DNA of 49,430 nt from positions 1 to 49,430 of the forward strand of contig JAAYLU010000004.1 of the NCBI GenBank assembly GCA_012521675.1, given 5' to 3'. Both the position numbers and the translations under genes were made by a program. Shown here piece by piece: positions 7,494-15,530 of this stretch (positions within the stretch are counted from its first letter, which is position 1; the number at the start of each line of letters is the position of its first letter). The notes under the pieces were generated by a model that saw only the letters and a list, made by a program, of their open reading frames with translations, ran no database searches and was not told the DNA's origin. The DNA comes from Synergistaceae bacterium (lineage in GTDB: Bacteria; Synergistota; Synergistia; Synergistales; Aminobacteriaceae).

Positions 7494-10082
7494 TTATTTA
7501 CAGGGGGTGTAGCCGCAGCTGAAGCAGTACTCGCACCCCGAGATCATCTCAAGGGGCGCCTTGCACTCCGGGCATACCGCCGCGCCGCCCTGCGTATCGC
7601 CTCCCCTGCCTATCAGCCTCTCCAGCAGCACTGCTATCGCGTCCGGGATGGAGCGGGTCACGTGCTGGTCGTCGAACTCGAACAGCCAGTACTCCTTGCC
7701 GGACAGCCCCTTCAGGGTCGCTATGAAGTCCTCCAGCTTTCCGCCGCTGCGCAGGCCGATGGAGATCGCTCTGGACAGGGCCTCAGTCATCGCCTTCAGC
7801 TCCGAGCCGCTCTTGCCTATCGTGGCGAAGACCTCGAACGGCTCGTCCCCGTCGAAGTTCAGGGTGACGTAGATGCTCCCCCACGGCGTGGTCTCCTTGA
7901 TGGTCTTGCCGAAGACCACCAGCCCGGGCCGCTCCTTGACACGGCTGGACATGGGCGGCCGCTTCTCCTCGGGGACCTCCGCCTTCTCCGGCTTCTTCAC
8001 CGTCTCGATCGGCTGAAGCGAGCGGGACCCGTCCCGGTATATCGTTATACCCTTCGCCCCCAAGTCGTGGCATCGCTGGTAGATCGCCCTGACCTGGGCA
8101 ACAGTCGCCTCCTGCGGCAGGTTGACCGTCTTGCTTATGCCGCTGTCCACTATGCCCGCGAAGACCCCCGTGACGTCGATATGCTCGTCGGGGGTTATGT
8201 CGTACGCCGTCACGAACACCGGGTCGGAGAGAGAGTCGCTTTCATGCAGCTCCGCCACCTGCTGCTGCGACAGCAGCTTGTGATGAAACTCCCTGGTCTC
8301 CTGCCCCTCTCCATCCACCTTGGCTATGCGACGGCTCCAGCTCCAGGCGAAGTTCGGCTCGATTCCGGCGCTTGTGTCTATCAGCATCGAGATGGACCCG
8401 GTCGGCGCTATGGAGAGCCGCCTGCTGTTGCGCATCCTGCCGCTTGCGAACGCCCGGAACACCCTCGCTGCAAGGGCCAGTCTCTCCTGCTCGTTTCCCA
8501 GACCGACCGCGTTGAAGAAGGACTCGAAAGAGTTGGCCAGCGTGTAGGGCACCGTGGGAGATGAGCGAAGCTTTCTCACCAGCGACTCCATCGTCTCTCG
8601 ATCTACCGAGTCGAACCACGACTCGGGGAAGAGCTGCTCACCCTGCTCGTGCGCGAACTTGAGGAAGAGCTTCTCCACCAGGTGCGACTCCGGGAAGGGC
8701 TCCTTCCCCATCTCGCCCACTATGTCGGTGGTGGCGCAGAGGGCAGCCGCTCCCATCGTGTCGGCGAGCGTCTTGCAGAAGACATTGAATCGCTCCGAGC
8801 CGTACCTCATCCCCAGCATTATTGCCGCGTCCGCCAGGCCCATGATCCCCAGCCCGACCGGCCTGATCCGTTCCGTGCGCTCCCCTATCCGGTCCAGCGG
8901 GTAGGAGCATGCGTCTATCACCAGGTCGAGGTAGTAGATCGACCGGAAGACCTGGTCGGCGAACCCCTTGAAGTCGAAGTACGAGCTCCCGTCCTCCCTG
9001 CGGGCCACGAACGCCTCCACGTTAACCGAACCAAGATTGCAGCTCGTATAGTTCGGCAGCGGCTGTTCACCGCAAGGATTAGTGGACTCGATCTTCCAGG
9101 TGTCGTCCAGCTTAAGCAGGTTGTCGGCGTTTGCTCGGTCGATGAAGAAGATTCCGGGGTCGCCGCGCCTCCAGGCGCTCTCGCACAGCTTGTTCCACAG
9201 CTCGACCCCGTCGACAGTCCGGACCGGCTTGCCGCTCCTCCGCGAGACCAGCTCGAAAGGCTCTCCCGTCCCTGCAGAACGCATGAGCGCGTCCGATACG
9301 CAGACGGAGATGTTGAAATAGGGCAGCCTTCCGTCGTCTACCTTCGCGTCTATGAAGTCGAAGATGTCAGGATGGTCGTCGAACAGCATCCCCATGAGCG
9401 CCGCCCTCCTGCGGCCGCCCTGCACCACCACGGCCCCCATGGTATTCCACGTCTCCATGAACGACACGGGCCCGCTGGCCTGTCCGCCGATGCCGCCGTT
9501 GATCACGGATCCCCTCTCCCGCAGGTGCCCGAAGTTGGCCCCCACGCCGCCGCCGAACTTGCTTATCACGGCCGCGTCCTTCACCGAGTCGAAGATGCCG
9601 TCTATGCTGTCCGGGACCTCTATGACGAAACAGGCGAAGAGCTGCTGCCCCCTCGTCCTTGAGCTGTGCAGCAGCGAGTAGTCCTCGAACGACAGCCTGT
9701 CGGGGTCGCAGTAGAGCTTGTCCGAGAGTTGCGGGTCGACCGTCTGACCCGCGCCCGCCGCGAACAGGCAGGGGGAGTTGAACAGAAAGCGCCTGCTCCG
9801 TATGTCGTCGAATATATTCAGCTCGAGCCGCCTCAGCCACTCCAGGGACTCCTCCCCGCCGTCGAGATACCGGGACTCGGCGCAGGCCACCGTGCGCGAC
9901 ACCCTGCGGGCGAACTCCGTGAAAGTCCTCTCCTTCCGGATCTCCTGTACGTCCGCATCGAAACGGCGGGCGAAATAGCGCTGGTCGAGAAGCCACATAG
10001 CGTTCTCGGAGAGACCGTTCTCGCCTCCTTCCGGGGGCGATGAGAACGAGGAACGGAAGCGATCTCTGTACGAAACCGACAC
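7494..10082 (-). CDS. nrdJ: Adenosylcobalamin-dependent (class II) ribonucleoside-diphosphate reductase
   Basis: An 862-residue class II ribonucleotide reductase that converts ribonucleotides to deoxyribonucleotides using a radical from adenosylcobalamin. Visible features are the active-site stretch ESTNPCGEQPLPN, the conserved FGGGVGANFGHLR region, and a C-terminal cysteine-rich tail with CPEC and CEYCFSC pairs as in thioredoxin-recycled enzymes. The GTG start at 10082 follows GGAGGGG. Two NrdR-like boxes lie just upstream. The B12 requirement links it to the same cofactor pool as the ethanolamine operon. No other reductase class is seen in the window. Confidence 0.95.
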   Translation of the reverse strand: MSVSYRDRFRSSFSSPPEGGENGLSENAMWLLDQRYFARRFDADVQEIRKERTFTEFARRVSRTVACAESRYLDGGEESLEWLRRLELNIFDDIRSRRFLFNSPCLFAAGAGQTVDPQLSDKLYCDPDRLSFEDYSLLHSSRTRGQQLFACFVIEVPDSIDGIFDSVKDAAVISKFGGGVGANFGHLRERGSVINGGIGGQASGPVSFMETWNTMGAVVVQGGRRRAALMGMLFDDHPDIFDFIDAKVDDGRLPYFNISVCVSDALMRSAGTGEPFELVSRRSGKPVRTVDGVELWNKLCESAWRRGDPGIFFIDRANADNLLKLDDTWKIESTNPCGEQPLPNYTSCNLGSVNVEAFVARREDGSSYFDFKGFADQVFRSIYYLDLVIDACSYPLDRIGERTERIRPVGLGIMGLADAAIMLGMRYGSERFNVFCKTLADTMGAAALCATTDIVGEMGKEPFPESHLVEKLFLKFAHEQGEQLFPESWFDSVDRETMESLVRKLRSSPTVPYTLANSFESFFNAVGLGNEQERLALAARVFRAFASGRMRNSRRLSIAPTGSISMLIDTSAGIEPNFAWSWSRRIAKVDGEGQETREFHHKLLSQQQVAELHESDSLSDPVFVTAYDITPDEHIDVTGVFAGIVDSGISKTVNLPQEATVAQVRAIYQRCHDLGAKGITIYRDGSRSLQPIETVKKPEKAEVPEEKRPPMSSRVKERPGLVVFGKTIKETTPWGSIYVTLNFDGDEPFEVFATIGKSGSELKAMTEALSRAISIGLRSGGKLEDFIATLKGLSGKEYWLFEFDDQHVTRSIPDAIAVLLERLIGRGGDTQGGAAVCPECKAPLEMISGCEYCFSCGYTPCK

Positions 10083-10100
10083 TTTAAACCCCTCCTAAAC

Positions 10101-10116
10101 ACACTACATATACTAT
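10101..10116. promoter_or_regulatory. NrdR-like box 1 upstream of nrdJ
   Basis: ACACTACATATACTAT matches about 12 of 16 positions of the NrdR box consensus ACACWATATWTWGTGT. It lies 18 bases before the nrdJ start, and its partner starts 30 bases away, about three helical turns. Confidence 0.55.
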
Positions 10117-10130
10117 GATACATCTTTCAC

Positions 10131-10146
10131 ACTCAACATATTGTGT
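10131..10146. promoter_or_regulatory. NrdR-like box 2 upstream of nrdJ
   Basis: ACTCAACATATTGTGT matches about 14 of 16 positions of the NrdR consensus. Paired boxes at near-integral helical spacing are typical of NrdR repression of reductase genes. Outside these boxes the 10147-10290 spacer shows no gene. Confidence 0.6.
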
Positions 10147-10293
10147 AGAAACCGGATTGCGGGTATCAGACTACCACTTCTTACCCTTTCTCACAAGGGG
10201 GACGATGCTACTTCAGAATTGAAAGAATAGGGGCCAAAAGCACCTTTTTTCATCCTTACAGGGCCCTTTGTGACTGAATCTTCCGTCCGCCCC

Positions 10294-10322
10294 TTGACAG
10301 GAGAGAGGAAAGGATGTATCCT
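10294..10322 (+). promoter_or_regulatory. Promoter for the aro leader and operon
   Basis: TTGACA (10294-10299) and TATCCT (10317-10322) are separated by 17 bases. Transcription would begin near 10330, just upstream of the leader ORF. Confidence 0.55.
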
Positions 10323-10358
10323 CTTCGCCAATTCCACGGGGAAAGGAGAGTCCGCCGG

Positions 10359-10490
10359 ATGGTTTCCGCAAGGTGCGCGGTCTTTGTGTTCGAGTTCGCG
10401 TTTACCTGTGACCAGGGTTATTATTACCCCTGGTCTGCCTTGCTTTGGAAACCGGATGACGGCTCGCGCTTTACGCCCGCAGAGGTATAG
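10359..10490 (+). CDS. Aromatic-rich leader peptide of the aroACK operon (candidate attenuator)
   Basis: A 43-codon ORF upstream of aroA, preceded by GAAAGGAGAG 9-10 bases before its ATG. Between 10383 and 10448 it encodes 9 aromatic residues in 22 codons: four Phe (VFVFEFAF), three consecutive Tyr (GYYYPW) and two Trp. The Tyr codons fall exactly in the loop of a perfect 8-bp hairpin (10410-10417 with 10428-10435). A second long pairing, GGTTTCC...GCAAGG with CCTTGC...GGAAACC, encloses it. A terminator lies at 10545-10584. This is the layout of a ribosome-mediated attenuator responding to charged aromatic tRNAs. An in-frame ATG at 10314 exists but overlaps the promoter. Translation is not proven. 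Confidence 0.7.
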   Translation: MVSARCAVFVFEFAFTCDQGYYYPWSALLWKPDDGSRFTPAEV

Positions 10491-10544
10491 AGGACCGTGT
10501 TTTTCCCACCCTGTTCGCAGGGCTAGGAATCGGAAGAGACAGCG

Positions 10545-10584
10545 AGGACCGTTCCCGGTTTCCACCGGAGGACGGTCCTTTTTG
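10545..10584 (+). terminator. Attenuator terminator upstream of aroA
   Basis: AGGACCGT (10545-10552) pairs with ACGGTCCT (10572-10579), with an inner CCGG/CCGG stem, followed by TTTTT. A second AGGACCGT copy lies at 10491-10498, right after the leader stop codon, and could compete for the same 3' arm. Confidence 0.75.
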
Positions 10585-10618
10585 TCTTCAGGACAACAGT
10601 CAAAAGGAGTGATGCAGG

Positions 10619-11905
10619 ATGAAGCGCATTGAACCGGCGAAGAGGATCCACGGCAGGCTCTCCCTGCCCGGGGACAAGTCCATCTCCCATAGGGCGGCCC
10701 TTCTCGGGGCCGTGTGCCCGGAGGGGATCACCGTGCGCAACTTCTCCGACGGAGCGGACTGTTCGGCCACGCTGAGCTGCCTTGAGCAGGCCGGAGCTTC
10801 CGTCAGGCTTGGAGGCGGCGCCCTCTCCGTGTCGGCCCCCGCGGGACTGACCTCCCCGGGAGGGGCGTTGGACGCGGGCAACTCCGGCACCACGGCACGC
10901 ACCCTATGCGGGCTGATCGCGGGCCTTCCCGGCGTCAAGGCGCGCATAACGGGCGATGACAGCCTTTCGAAGCGGCCGATGATGCGAGTGGTCAGCCCGC
11001 TGCGCGCCATGGGGGCGAGCATCGGCGGGCCGTCGGACGGACTGCGCCTCCCGGTCGAGATCCGGGGCGAGAGACTGAAGGGGACCTCTCACGTCATGGA
11101 GACCGCGAGCGCGCAGGTAAAGACCGCGATACTGCTGGCCGGCCTGGGCGCCGACGAGCCGGTCACAGTCATAGAACCGCTGCCCACCCGGGACCACACG
11201 GAGCGCATGCTGGCCCACATGGGGGCGGCGCTCTACCTTGACGGCGGCGCGATAACGATCTCCCCGTCGAGGCCGTTGAAGGGCGGCGAGTGGACCATAC
11301 CCGGCGACTTCTCCTCGGCGGCCTTCTGGATAGTGGCCGCCGCCATCCTCCCGGACTCGTGCGTCTCGCTGCCGGGCACCGGGCTGAACCCGACTCGCAC
11401 AGGACTTCTCAGTGTGCTCGAGCGAATGGGGCTGGCCTGCACTGTCGAGCAGGAGGGGCTTAAGGGAGGAGAGCCGGCGGGCACGATAACAGTCCACTCC
11501 AGCAGGCTGCGAGCGACGGAGATAGAGCCGTCGGAGATACCCCTGATGATAGACGAGCTCCCCGTTCTGGCCGTGGCAGCGACTCAGGCGGAGGGGACGA
11601 CGGAGCTTCACGGCGCCATGGAGCTTCGCTTCAAGGAGTGCGACCGCATAGTGGCCATGGTGCGCGGACTGTCGGCCCTCGGCGCGGACATAACAGAGCT
11701 GGAGGACGGCTGGAGGATAACAGGGCCCGTGAAACTCAAGGGCGGACGAGTCTCCAGCATGGGAGACCACCGGGTCGCCATGGCCCTGGCTGTGGCCGGA
11801 CTGGCGGCGGATTCTCCCGTCGAGATAATGGATCACCAGTGCGTGGACATCTCCTACCCCGGCTTCTTCAAGACTCTCGACATGCTAGCCGGGAGGAGGA
11901 ACTGA
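10619..11905 (+). CDS. aroA: 3-phosphoshikimate 1-carboxyvinyltransferase (EPSP synthase)
   Basis: A 428-residue enzyme of the shikimate pathway that joins phosphoenolpyruvate to shikimate-3-phosphate. Diagnostic motifs are LPGDKSISHRA near the N-terminus, DAGNSGTTARTL (about residues 82-93), and LRFKECDRI near residue 340. Full length for the family. The start at 10619 follows AAAAGGAG. First gene of aroA-aroC-aroK; its stop overlaps the aroC start (TGATG). Expression probably depends on the attenuator at 10359-10584. Confidence 0.96.
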   Translation: MKRIEPAKRIHGRLSLPGDKSISHRAALLGAVCPEGITVRNFSDGADCSATLSCLEQAGASVRLGGGALSVSAPAGLTSPGGALDAGNSGTTARTLCGLIAGLPGVKARITGDDSLSKRPMMRVVSPLRAMGASIGGPSDGLRLPVEIRGERLKGTSHVMETASAQVKTAILLAGLGADEPVTVIEPLPTRDHTERMLAHMGAALYLDGGAITISPSRPLKGGEWTIPGDFSSAAFWIVAAAILPDSCVSLPGTGLNPTRTGLLSVLERMGLACTVEQEGLKGGEPAGTITVHSSRLRATEIEPSEIPLMIDELPVLAVAATQAEGTTELHGAMELRFKECDRIVAMVRGLSALGADITELEDGWRITGPVKLKGGRVSSMGDHRVAMALAVAGLAADSPVEIMDHQCVDISYPGFFKTLDMLAGRRN

Positions 11906-13077
11906 TGAGCCTTCGCTTTTTGACAAGCGGTGAATCGCACGGCAGGGGGCTCCTGGTGGTGGTGGACGGGCTGCCCGCCGGCCTGCCGGTGTCGCCCGAG
12001 CACCTTGAACTGGCGCTGGCGCGAAGGAGGCGCGGATTCGGCAGGGGAGGAAGGGCTTCTGTCGAGCGAGACGAGACGGTGGTCTGGGGAGGGCTTCGGG
12101 ACGGTCGCACCACAGGCGGCCCTGTGGGCATCTCGATAGCCAACACGGAGCGAGAGCTGTGGGACGAGGCGATGAACCCTTGGGCGATCAACGCGGAGGC
12201 GGCCCGCACGAGGGCAGTCACCGCGCCGCGCCCGGGGCACGCGGACCTGCCCGGGGGGGTGAAGTTCGGCCACGACGACATGAGGGATGTGTTGGAGCGA
12301 GCCAGCGCCAGGTCCACCGCGCCCCGCACGGTCGCCGGGGTGCTGGCCGCTCGGATGCTGGAGGAGCTGGGCGTCTCCGTGCGGGGCGCGGTCGAGTCCG
12401 TAGGGGGAGTCAAGGCACGAATGCCGGAGAGATCGGAGGATTGGGCACGGGCGTCGATGTCCGAGCTCGGAGCGGCCTTCGCGGAGGACGAGGAAGCCAT
12501 GAGGGAGAGGATCGTCCGGGCCGATACGGAGGGAGACAGTTTGGGAGGAGTTTTCGTCGTGTCGGTAGCCGGGCTCCCCCCCGGAGTGGGCAGCTTCACC
12601 GAGTGGGACAGGAGGCTGGACGGGCTGCTTGGACAGGCGCTGCTCTCCATACCCGGGATAAAGGGGATCGAGTTCGGGCTCGGGTTCGATGCTGCGGATC
12701 TGCCGGGCAGCGAGGTTCACGACCCGATAGTCGTGGACGGAGGCCGGTGGACCAGGCCCACGAACAGGTCAGGAGGGATCGAAGGCGGTATGAGCAACGG
12801 AGGCGAGATAATAATCCGCGCGGCCATGAAGCCCATCCCGACGATGAAGAGGGGGCTTCCCTCCTACGACCTGGTCTCCCGCTCGCCCTGCGAGGGTCAC
12901 GTGGAGAGAAGCGACGTCTGCGCGGTCCCGTCGGCATGCGTGGTGGGAGAAGCGATGGCTGCATGGACCGTGGCGTGCGCCGTGGTCGAGCAGTTCGGCG
13001 GCGACAGGATGGACGACCTGGCGCAGAGGTTCATGCTCTACAGGCGTAGGGCGGAGGGGTGGAACCTCCGTGCGTAG
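11905..13077 (+). CDS. aroC: Chorismate synthase
   Basis: A 390-residue enzyme that makes chorismate from EPSP using reduced FMN. Family signatures are visible: GESHGRG at the N-terminus, GGPVGISIAN, RPGHADLPGGVKFG and MSNGGEIIIRAAMKPIPT. The ATG at 11905 shares its A with the aroA TGA, and the frame's upstream extension is the aroA shadow. The GTG start of aroK overlaps its last codons, so the three genes are translationally linked. Confidence 0.96.
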   Translation: MSLRFLTSGESHGRGLLVVVDGLPAGLPVSPEHLELALARRRRGFGRGGRASVERDETVVWGGLRDGRTTGGPVGISIANTERELWDEAMNPWAINAEAARTRAVTAPRPGHADLPGGVKFGHDDMRDVLERASARSTAPRTVAGVLAARMLEELGVSVRGAVESVGGVKARMPERSEDWARASMSELGAAFAEDEEAMRERIVRADTEGDSLGGVFVVSVAGLPPGVGSFTEWDRRLDGLLGQALLSIPGIKGIEFGLGFDAADLPGSEVHDPIVVDGGRWTRPTNRSGGIEGGMSNGGEIIIRAAMKPIPTMKRGLPSYDLVSRSPCEGHVERSDVCAVPSACVVGEAMAAWTVACAVVEQFGGDRMDDLAQRFMLYRRRAEGWNLRA

Positions 13078-13585
13078 CCGCGTCGTCTGCCTCGGAGGCT
13101 TCATGTGTTCGGGCAAGAGCAGCGTGGGGCGCGAACTGTCCCTCAGGCTGGGGCACGAGTTCCTGGACACGGACGAAATGGTGGAGGCAAGGGCCGGTCT
13201 GTCGGTCGCGGAGATCTTCGCCCGTCTAGGGGAGCCGGAGTTCCGACTCATGGAGCGGGAGGCCGTGCTGGAGGCGCTCGACGGGAGCGGTCGCGTGGTG
13301 TCCCTCGGAGGCGGGGCGCTGCTGGACGAGGGATCCCGGTCGGCGGTGCTCGCGAGGTCGTTCCTGGTGATGCTGGACGTCCGGCCGGAGACGGTGCTGA
13401 AACGGGCCTGGTCTGCCGGGCGAAGAGCGCGCCCCCTGCTGGACGGAGGGGTGCGCGCCCTCATGGAGAGCCGTGCAGAGGCCTACTCGTCATGCCATAT
13501 GAGGGTCGCCACGGACGACCTTGCGGTCGAGGCCGTGGCGGACGCAGTAATGAAGGGCCTGCCCCTCCTAGAAGCAGGGGTATGA
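13070..13585 (+). CDS. aroK: Shikimate kinase
   Basis: A 171-residue P-loop kinase phosphorylating shikimate. The Walker A is GGFMCSGKSSVG, followed by LDTDEMVEARAG (shikimate-binding Asp), EPEFRLMEREAV (substrate Arg), a GGGA turn and ARPLL near the lid. It starts with GTG inside the end of aroC (8-base overlap). Its last 18 bases overlap the end of the convergent pheA, a very tight arrangement without a terminator between them. Confidence 0.92.
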   Translation: MRSRVVCLGGFMCSGKSSVGRELSLRLGHEFLDTDEMVEARAGLSVAEIFARLGEPEFRLMEREAVLEALDGSGRVVSLGGGALLDEGSRSAVLARSFLVMLDVRPETVLKRAWSAGRRARPLLDGGVRALMESRAEAYSSCHMRVATDDLAVEAVADAVMKGLPLLEAGV

Positions 13586-14638
13586 GCCCAGCAGGCGTAT
13601 GAAGGAGGCCCGCTCCCTCATCTCGTCCAGCGCATTCCTGACGTGCGGCTCCTCGACGTGCCCCTCGATATCGATGAAGAAGTAGTACTCGAACGGGCTT
13701 CCCGACAGGGGCCGGGACTGGATGTGGGTCAGGTTCAGCCCGTTTGTGTATATAGGCTCCATCGCTCTGAACAGGCTTCCGGGCGTGTGACTTACGTTGA
13801 AGAGTATCGAGGTCTTGTTCCTCTCCCCCATTCCGGGGTTCCCGAATCCGACCGTCCAGAAGCGAGTGGTGTTCCGCCCCCGATCCTGTATCTTGCGGGC
13901 AAGCACGTTCAGCTCGTTGTTGCCGGCCGCCAGCTCGCTGCAGACAGCGGCACGCCCTCGGCTTCCCACCGCCAGGGCGGCCGCGGCGCTAGTGCTCGCC
14001 GCTGGTATCTGAATCGCCGACGGCAGGTTCGCCCTCAGCCACTCCCTGCACTGCCCCAGGGCCTGCGGGTGGGAGAATACCTCGAGAATGTCCTCCAGGC
14101 GATTCTCGCCGGAGGCCAGGTTGTGGTCTATGGATATCGACAGCTCCCTCTGGATGGAGAGCTCCGTTCCCTGCAGCGAGGCGAAGGCGTCCATCGTAGG
14201 AAGCACCGTCCCCTCCAGGGAGTTCTCCGCCGGGACGACCCCCCAGTCCGCTTTCCCCTTCTCCACCTCCGCGAACACGTCCACGAACGACGTGCAGTAC
14301 ACGGGCATCATCTCCGAGCCGAACGACGCCAACGCCCCCTCGTGGGAGAACGACCCCTCCGGCCCGAGGAAGGCGACCCTCGGCCTGCGCTGCACCGCTC
14401 GGCAGGCCGACAGTATTTCCCTGTATATATGCTCGACCGCCCTCCTGTCGACCCCCTCCGCGGCGGCGGCCACCCTCTCTATGACCTCGCCCTCCCTCGC
14501 CGGGTCGTACACCTGGCCCCCCTTCTTGGCGATCCCCGCCTCGAAAGCCACCTTGACCCTGCGCGACAGCAACGATGCTATCTCCAAATCGATCTCGTCT
14601 ATTCTCTCCCTGCACTCCCGGAGCTCTTCAGAGGACAT
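13568..14638 (-). CDS. pheA: Bifunctional chorismate mutase / prephenate dehydratase (P-protein)
   Basis: A 356-residue enzyme taking chorismate through prephenate to phenylpyruvate for phenylalanine. Residues 1-85 form the AroQ-type mutase (IDEIDLEIASLLSRR, with AGIAKKGG), about 88-270 the dehydratase (RVAFLGPEGSFSHEGA, VPAENSLEGTV, and the TRFWTVG triad), and 275-356 an ACT domain for Phe feedback, where the usual ESRP reads QSRP (HIQSRPLSG). The start has GGGGGAAG upstream. It points toward aroK and uses chorismate made by the aroACK operon. Its upstream region backs onto the ilv leader promoter. Confidence 0.95.
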   Translation of the reverse strand: MSSEELRECRERIDEIDLEIASLLSRRVKVAFEAGIAKKGGQVYDPAREGEVIERVAAAAEGVDRRAVEHIYREILSACRAVQRRPRVAFLGPEGSFSHEGALASFGSEMMPVYCTSFVDVFAEVEKGKADWGVVPAENSLEGTVLPTMDAFASLQGTELSIQRELSISIDHNLASGENRLEDILEVFSHPQALGQCREWLRANLPSAIQIPAASTSAAAALAVGSRGRAAVCSELAAGNNELNVLARKIQDRGRNTTRFWTVGFGNPGMGERNKTSILFNVSHTPGSLFRAMEPIYTNGLNLTHIQSRPLSGSPFEYYFFIDIEGHVEEPHVRNALDEMRERASFIRLLGSYPCF

Positions 14639-14693
14639 TCAGCTTCCCCCCCAACCACACATTTATCAGAGTTTTCTTTGTTTATTTCTCCTC

Positions 14694-14722
14694 TTGACAA
14701 TCTTCGACAAGGCATATAAAAT
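14694..14722 (+). promoter_or_regulatory. Promoter of the ilv leader and operon
   Basis: TTGACA (14694-14699) and TAAAAT (14717-14722) are spaced 17 bases, about 95 bases before the leader peptide ATG. Confidence 0.7.
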
Positions 14723-14817
14723 CTCCGACAACTTGCGGCGCCGTTGCCGACACACACCGTTGCATATAGTATCACACGGCCCGCAAGGACGACATAGACG
14801 CAAAGGAGGGAATCCCG

Positions 14818-14922
14818 ATGAACGATCTTTACTCGATGAATCGCTCGACAAACGCCTCTGTAGTAGCCATCGTTATTATCATTCGCTGCGGGGATTCCCC
14901 CGGAGCGCTTGTCGTCGTGTAA
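14818..14922 (+). CDS. Branched-chain leader peptide of ilvNCB (candidate attenuator)
   Basis: A 34-residue ORF, preceded by AAAGGAGGG, lying before a strong terminator and ilvN. It contains SVVAIVIIIR and ends ALVVV, giving 11 Val, Ile or Leu codons among 20 (14860-14919). This is the classical layout of an ilv attenuator: ribosome stalling at Val/Ile/Leu codons when the matching tRNAs are uncharged lets transcription pass the terminator. The terminator stem at 14941-14983 starts 18 bases after the stop codon. Function is inferred from layout. Confidence 0.8.
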   Translation: MNDLYSMNRSTNASVVAIVIIIRCGDSPGALVVV

Positions 14923-14940
14923 CCACGCGACAGGCTTTCC

Positions 14941-14983
14941 GGCCGGGGTCCCCAGCAATGAGGGGGCCCCGGCCTTTTTTTAT
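14941..14983 (+). terminator. Attenuator terminator upstream of ilvN
   Basis: GGCCGGGG-T-CCCC pairs with GGGG-G-CCCCGGCC around the loop AGCAATGA, giving a 13-bp stem with one wobble, followed by TTTTTTT. Confidence 0.85.
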
Positions 14984-15008
14984 TCAAAAACTTCGGGGAG
15001 GTGCAGAC

Positions 15009-15500
15009 ATGGAGCGGACGATAGGAGTAGTGGCGGAGAACAGGCCGGGAGTGCTGTCGAGGCTGTCGGGGCTGATGGAGCGAAGGGGCTTCCAGGTGAG
15101 GGACGTGTCGGCGGGGGTGACGCAGCAGCCGGGGCGCTCGCGCTTCACCTTCGTGATCGCCGGGGACGATAAGAGGGCGTCGCAGGCTGTGCGCCAGCTT
15201 CGCAAGATGGTGGAGACGGTCGACGCGTTCGAGCTTAGCCCGGCCTTCTGCGTGGAGAGGCGGATGATGCTGATGAAGTTCGACCTGCCCTTCGAGGGAC
15301 GGCCGGCGCTGTTCGACTCGCTGCGGGGTTATTCGCACTCGATCGCGGGTGAGCAGGGGGACACTCTCATAGTCGAGGTCACCGGCACGGGCGAGCAGCT
15401 TGACGGTTGCCTGGAGGCGGCCAGGGGTCACGGGCTGACGGAGGCCGTGCAGAGCGGCCCGTTGGCGATGGACGCGCGCTCCGGCGCGACGGCGTTTTAA
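15009..15500 (+). CDS. ilvN: Acetolactate synthase small (regulatory) subunit
   Basis: A 163-residue regulatory subunit with an N-terminal ACT domain (TIGVVAENRPGVLSRLSGLM, residues 4-23; then FTFVIAGDDKRA) and the usual C-terminal domain. It confers valine feedback on the IlvB catalytic subunit. It is the first gene after the ilv attenuator, with GGGGAGGTG ahead of the ATG. The frame runs far upstream but that is the antisense shadow of pheA. Gene order ilvN-ilvC-ilvB separates it from its catalytic partner, which is less usual than ilvBNC. Confidence 0.92.
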   Translation: MERTIGVVAENRPGVLSRLSGLMERRGFQVRDVSAGVTQQPGRSRFTFVIAGDDKRASQAVRQLRKMVETVDAFELSPAFCVERRMMLMKFDLPFEGRPALFDSLRGYSHSIAGEQGDTLIVEVTGTGEQLDGCLEAARGHGLTEAVQSGPLAMDARSGATAF

Positions 15501-15530
15501 GTACACATTGAAAAAGGAGCTGTGATCGAC

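Noticed and set aside
10083-10618. Cobalamin riboswitch before nrdJ or a T-box before aroA
   Set aside because: No CAGTGGC/GCCACTG B12-box is present on either strand, and no T-box GGTGGNACC sequence; the leader ORF and terminator explain the region better.
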